Part shown: positions 56,606 through 61,884 of the stretch, piece after piece
Position numbering within the stretch: the first letter of the stretch is position 1
Layout: every line of letters starts with the position of its first letter
Origin: SAR202 cluster bacterium
GTDB lineage: Bacteria > Chloroflexota > Dehalococcoidia > Lucifugimonadales > VGZY01
DNA: 61,884 bases
Direction of reading: 5' to 3'
NCBI GenBank assembly: GCA_016872355.1
Contig: VGZY01000009.1
Coordinates: forward strand, 1 to 61,884
Position numbers and translations under genes: made by a program
Notes under the pieces: model-generated
Databases searched by the model: none
Told to the model about the DNA's origin: nothing
The model's input: the letters and a program-made list of their open reading frames with translations, nothing else

Positions 56606-56634
56606 GGTCTGCGCAATTTGCGGTTAATATCTCC
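56606..56634 (-). repeat. Degenerate 9-mer repeat upstream of GT2 gene
   Basis: GGTCTGCGCAATTTGCGGTT continues into AATATCTCC: the inverse 9-mer element with substitutions, ending at the GTG start of the next gene. Confidence 0.45.
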
Positions 56635-57474
56635 GTGAATCTCACTGTCATCGTCCTCACCCTCAACGAGGAGGCCAACCTCCCGGACTGCCTCGCCAGC
56701 CTCAAGCCGCTGGCGGCGGAGATCGTCGTCGTCGACTCCGGCAGCACGGACCGCACCGTGGAGATCGCCGAGAGCTTCGGCGCAAGGGTCGTAACGCACC
56801 AGTTCGAGACACAAGCGCGCCAGCTCAACTGGGCGCTCGACAACGTGCCCATGAGCGGCGAGTGGGTCATCCGGCTGGACGCAGACGAGCGGCTCACGCC
56901 GGAGCTGGCGAAGGAGCTCCCCGTCTCGCTGCCCAAGATGGATGCCGCCGTCACCGGCCTCTACGTAAAGCGCCGCGTCTTCTTCATGGGCAAGTGGATA
57001 CGCCGCGGGGGGTACTATCCCACGTGGATACTGCGAGCATGGCGCTGCGGCAAGGCCAGGGCCGAGGACAGGCCGATGGACGAGCACATGGTGCTGAGCC
57101 AGGGCAGGGCGGGCAAGCTGCGGCACGATATCCGGGAGGATAACCGGAAGGGGCTTTTCCACTGGATCGCCCGCCACAACGGCTACGCGCGGCGCGAGGC
57201 CCAGACGATCATGGCCCCGCCCGCGGACAACGAGGTCAAGCCGTCCCTGCGCGGTGGGCCGGTCGCGCGGAGGCGCTGGCTCAAGGTCAAGGTATATGGC
57301 CGCATGCCCCTGTTTGTCCGCCCTGTGATATATTTCCTCTTCCGGTACTTCATACAGCTTGGATTCCTGGATGGGAGACAGGGGCTCGTCTTCCACTTCC
57401 TCCAGGGCTTCTGGTACCGTTTCCTGGTGGATGCATACATCCTTGAAGCGCGGCGCGAAGCCAAACGGTCATAA
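56635..57474 (+). CDS. Glycosyltransferase family 2 (WaaE-like)
   Basis: A 279-residue GT2: LTVIVLTLNEEANLPDCLAS, IVVVDSGSTDRTVEIAES, ARQLNWALDNVPMSGEWVIR, LDADERLTPELAKEL (DAD), and a C-terminal membrane-associated segment (RPVIYFLFRYFIQLGFLDGR). Like WaaE/KdtX and related lipid-carrier enzymes, it may be membrane-bound. The GTG start has no evident Shine-Dalgarno. Confidence 0.82.
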   Translation: MNLTVIVLTLNEEANLPDCLASLKPLAAEIVVVDSGSTDRTVEIAESFGARVVTHQFETQARQLNWALDNVPMSGEWVIRLDADERLTPELAKELPVSLPKMDAAVTGLYVKRRVFFMGKWIRRGGYYPTWILRAWRCGKARAEDRPMDEHMVLSQGRAGKLRHDIREDNRKGLFHWIARHNGYARREAQTIMAPPADNEVKPSLRGGPVARRRWLKVKVYGRMPLFVRPVIYFLFRYFIQLGFLDGRQGLVFHFLQGFWYRFLVDAYILEARREAKRS

Positions 57475-57486
57475 CTCTGTTCAAAC

Positions 57487-57519
57487 TTTGCGTTCTCTGC
57501 GAACCCTGCGATTAATCTC
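57487..57519 (-). repeat. Degenerate 9-mer repeat upstream of gmd
   Basis: TTTGCGTTCTCTGCGAACCC then TGCGATTAATCTC: related to the inverse 9-mer family, with the spacing kept but the units diverged. It lies 15 nt before the gmd start. Confidence 0.45.
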
Positions 57520-57533
57520 CCCTCCGAGGTCAC

Positions 57534-60761
<3,228 letters not shown>

Positions 60762-60765
<4 letters not shown>

Positions 60766-61184
60766 ATGCACGACTGCGGGTGCTCATCGCGTTGGCGGCC
60801 GCCGCAGCCATAACCGCGCCGGCGTTGACGGCGCGGGCGCAAGGGCCGGGAGATGCGTGGGCCGTTACGGACAAGACGGTCCTTGTCCCGGACTTTGCGC
60901 CGCACATGACCGCGAACGTGCGTACCGGCGATCTCCTTGGGGACGGCTCCGTGCAGGTCTTCGCCGCGGAGCCGCTTCGGGGGCAGGTAATCTGGATGCG
61001 CCGACCTGACGACTTCGTGGCCTTCCAGGTCGGTCTCAGGCAGCCCGTGAGAACGCACGTGGTCGATCTGGACGGCGACTCGGACAGGGACCTGCTCGTT
61101 GCCGATATAGGCTCTTTAATACCATCCGACGAAAATGTCGGTCGCGTCGTGTTGCAGCGGAACGTCGGCGGTGGGCGGTTTTAG
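60762..61184 (+). CDS. FG-GAP repeat protein, 5' fragment
   Basis: A 140-residue exported fragment: signal VLIALAAAAAITAPALTARA, then FG-GAP/VCBS-type repeats (VRTGDLLGDGSVQVFAAEPL; VVDLDGDSDRDLLVADIGSL). The frame ends at TAG 61182-61184, after FGGGRF-like GGGRF, and continues in the same frame PVTLLENVGRVACAEAADFD, so the TAG interrupts one gene. TTG start with GAGGGA just upstream, overlapping the GT4 stop. FG-GAP proteins are exported Ca-binding beta-propellers. Confidence 0.72.
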
Positions 61185-61187
61185 CCG

Positions 61188-61538
61188 GTGACGCTGCTGG
61201 AGAACGTGGGCCGGGTTGCCTGTGCGGAGGCGGCCGACTTCGACCGGGACGGCGATCTGGACATCGCGGTGTGCGTGTTCGGAAACAACGAAGGCAAGGT
61301 AGTGTGGCTTGAGCAGAAACCTGGCATGGCGTTCGAGGAGCACGTAATCGACCCTCGCCCCGGCGCCATTCACGCGTTTCCGTTCGATGCGGACCGAGAT
61401 GGCGACGCGGACATCGCAGTCTCGCTTTCGCAGGACTTTGCAGAGGTGCTGCTCTATCGGAACAACGGCGCAGGAGTTTTCGCCATAGAGGTGCTGTTCA
61501 AGGCGGCGATCAAGCAGTACGGAATGTCGGGGATTTAG
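61188..61538 (+). CDS. FG-GAP repeat protein, middle fragment
   Basis: The same frame continued from a GTG 3 nt after the TAG: ADFDRDGDLDIAVCVFGNNE, HAFPFDADRDGDADIAVSLS and RNNGAGVFAIE repeats. It ends at a second in-frame TAG (61536-61538) after GMSGI, and the frame then goes on LADLDKDGDTDILVTNGDE. It has no signal or ribosome-binding site of its own, so it is unlikely to be an independent gene. Confidence 0.68.
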   Translation: MTLLENVGRVACAEAADFDRDGDLDIAVCVFGNNEGKVVWLEQKPGMAFEEHVIDPRPGAIHAFPFDADRDGDADIAVSLSQDFAEVLLYRNNGAGVFAIEVLFKAAIKQYGMSGI

Positions 61539-61668
61539 CTGGCGGACCTGGACAAAGACGGCGATACGGATATTCTCGTCACGAACGGAGACGAGGGGGA
61601 CGGGCCTCTGCCTGAAGGGATGGACCCGTACCAGGTGCATGGAGTGCAATGGCTGGAGAATAACGGCC
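61539..61668 (+). pseudogene. FG-GAP repeat protein, tail cut by insertion sequence
   Basis: The frame continues LADLDKDGDTDILVTNGDE and GVQWLENNG, typical of the family, then leaves the pattern near 61668, where repeat-type DNA begins; it stops at 61698. With the two TAG codons upstream, the gene is a pseudogene unless the stops are sequencing errors. Confidence 0.65.
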
Positions 61669-61884
61669 TGTCAAGGGGCAGTGAATCTGTCAGTGTTTAG
61701 GGTGCAGTGATTTTGTCAGTACGGTTCGTCTCCATGGGTGGTCTGCAGCCGGCTTATGGGCGGTGGACTTAGCCGGATAGGGACTGAGTCCTCTCGCCCG
61801 AGGTTTCGGTTGAATTCCGGTGGGAGACTCCTGCGCTTCGGGTTTTGGCTGCTCACCGAGTGAAGATTGGGGATGAGAAAGGTC
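61669..61884 (+). mobile_element. Probable insertion-sequence end (partial, right edge)
   Basis: Two 18-bp copies, GCAGTGAATCTGTCAGTG (61678-61695) and GCAGTGATTTTGTCAGTA (61704-61721), repeat at 26-bp spacing, as in transposase-binding ends of integrase-type (IS481/ISNCY-like) elements. A reading frame opens near 61873 (MRKV, with GGGG upstream) and runs off the edge; it may be the transposase. The family is not certain. Apart from this, I see nothing in 61722-61872. Confidence 0.45.

Overview
The window is GC-rich bacterial DNA, probably a metagenome-derived Chloroflexota genome of the Dehalococcoidia/SAR202 kind. This is inferred from the gene set, not from any marker gene: Ala/Pro/Thr-rich lipoproteins, a lipoprotein cyclophilin, a nuclease-plus-sunset-domain lipoprotein, DUF4012, GlcDEF, tandem sugar-isomerase paralogues and many short palindromic repeats. 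I saw no rRNA, tRNA or CRISPR array.

Layout. 1-5742: a cupredoxin lipoprotein cut by the left edge, a DEDDy exonuclease, a TolB-like propeller, then two paralogous PHP-domain hydrolases with a lipoprotein gene between them. 5957-8823: three tandem paralogous TIM-barrel sugar-phosphate isomerases. 8834-11000: a type II restriction-modification island (C5 methyltransferase with a one-base frameshift, HNH nuclease, Vsr) bracketed by inverted copies of a 9-mer-based repeat. 11012-13638: tartrate/isopropylmalate-type dehydrogenase, a GxxExxY putative nuclease bracketed by the same repeats, and a D-threonine-aldolase-like PLP enzyme. 13922-20329: PadR plus a membrane protein, AcoX-like kinase, VOC protein, hydroxypyruvate isomerase and an AceE-type E1. 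20384-29287: cyclophilin, MFS transporter with an attenuator-like leader, chorismate synthase, a DUF4258/DUF2283 pair, and a glcD-glcE-glcF-SDR operon on the minus strand.

29418-61668 is mainly an exopolysaccharide locus. It encodes a sugar-nucleotide epimerase, an O-antigen ligase/polymerase, ManC, a winged-helix regulator, a NusG/RfaH-like factor, a nucleotide-sugar dehydrogenase, a flippase, a large unrecognised protein, a methyltransferase, nine glycosyltransferases, a carbamoyltransferase, Gmd and a GDP-fucose synthase. Together these predict an envelope glycan built from GDP-mannose, GDP-fucose and a uronic acid, decorated by methyl and carbamoyl groups, made on a lipid carrier, flipped and polymerised. 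Embedded in it on the minus strand are envelope genes: DUF4012, an Ig-like surface protein split by an in-frame TGA, an SNase-sunset lipoprotein and a hemerythrin. The window ends in an FG-GAP gene with two in-frame TAG codons, cut by what looks like the end of an insertion sequence.

Most notable: repeat-bracketed cassettes (restriction-modification and GxxExxY), three promoters with identical leaderless geometry (exactly 6 nt from the -10 box to the ATG), three broken genes, and a strong terminator inside an exopolysaccharide operon led by a NusG paralogue.
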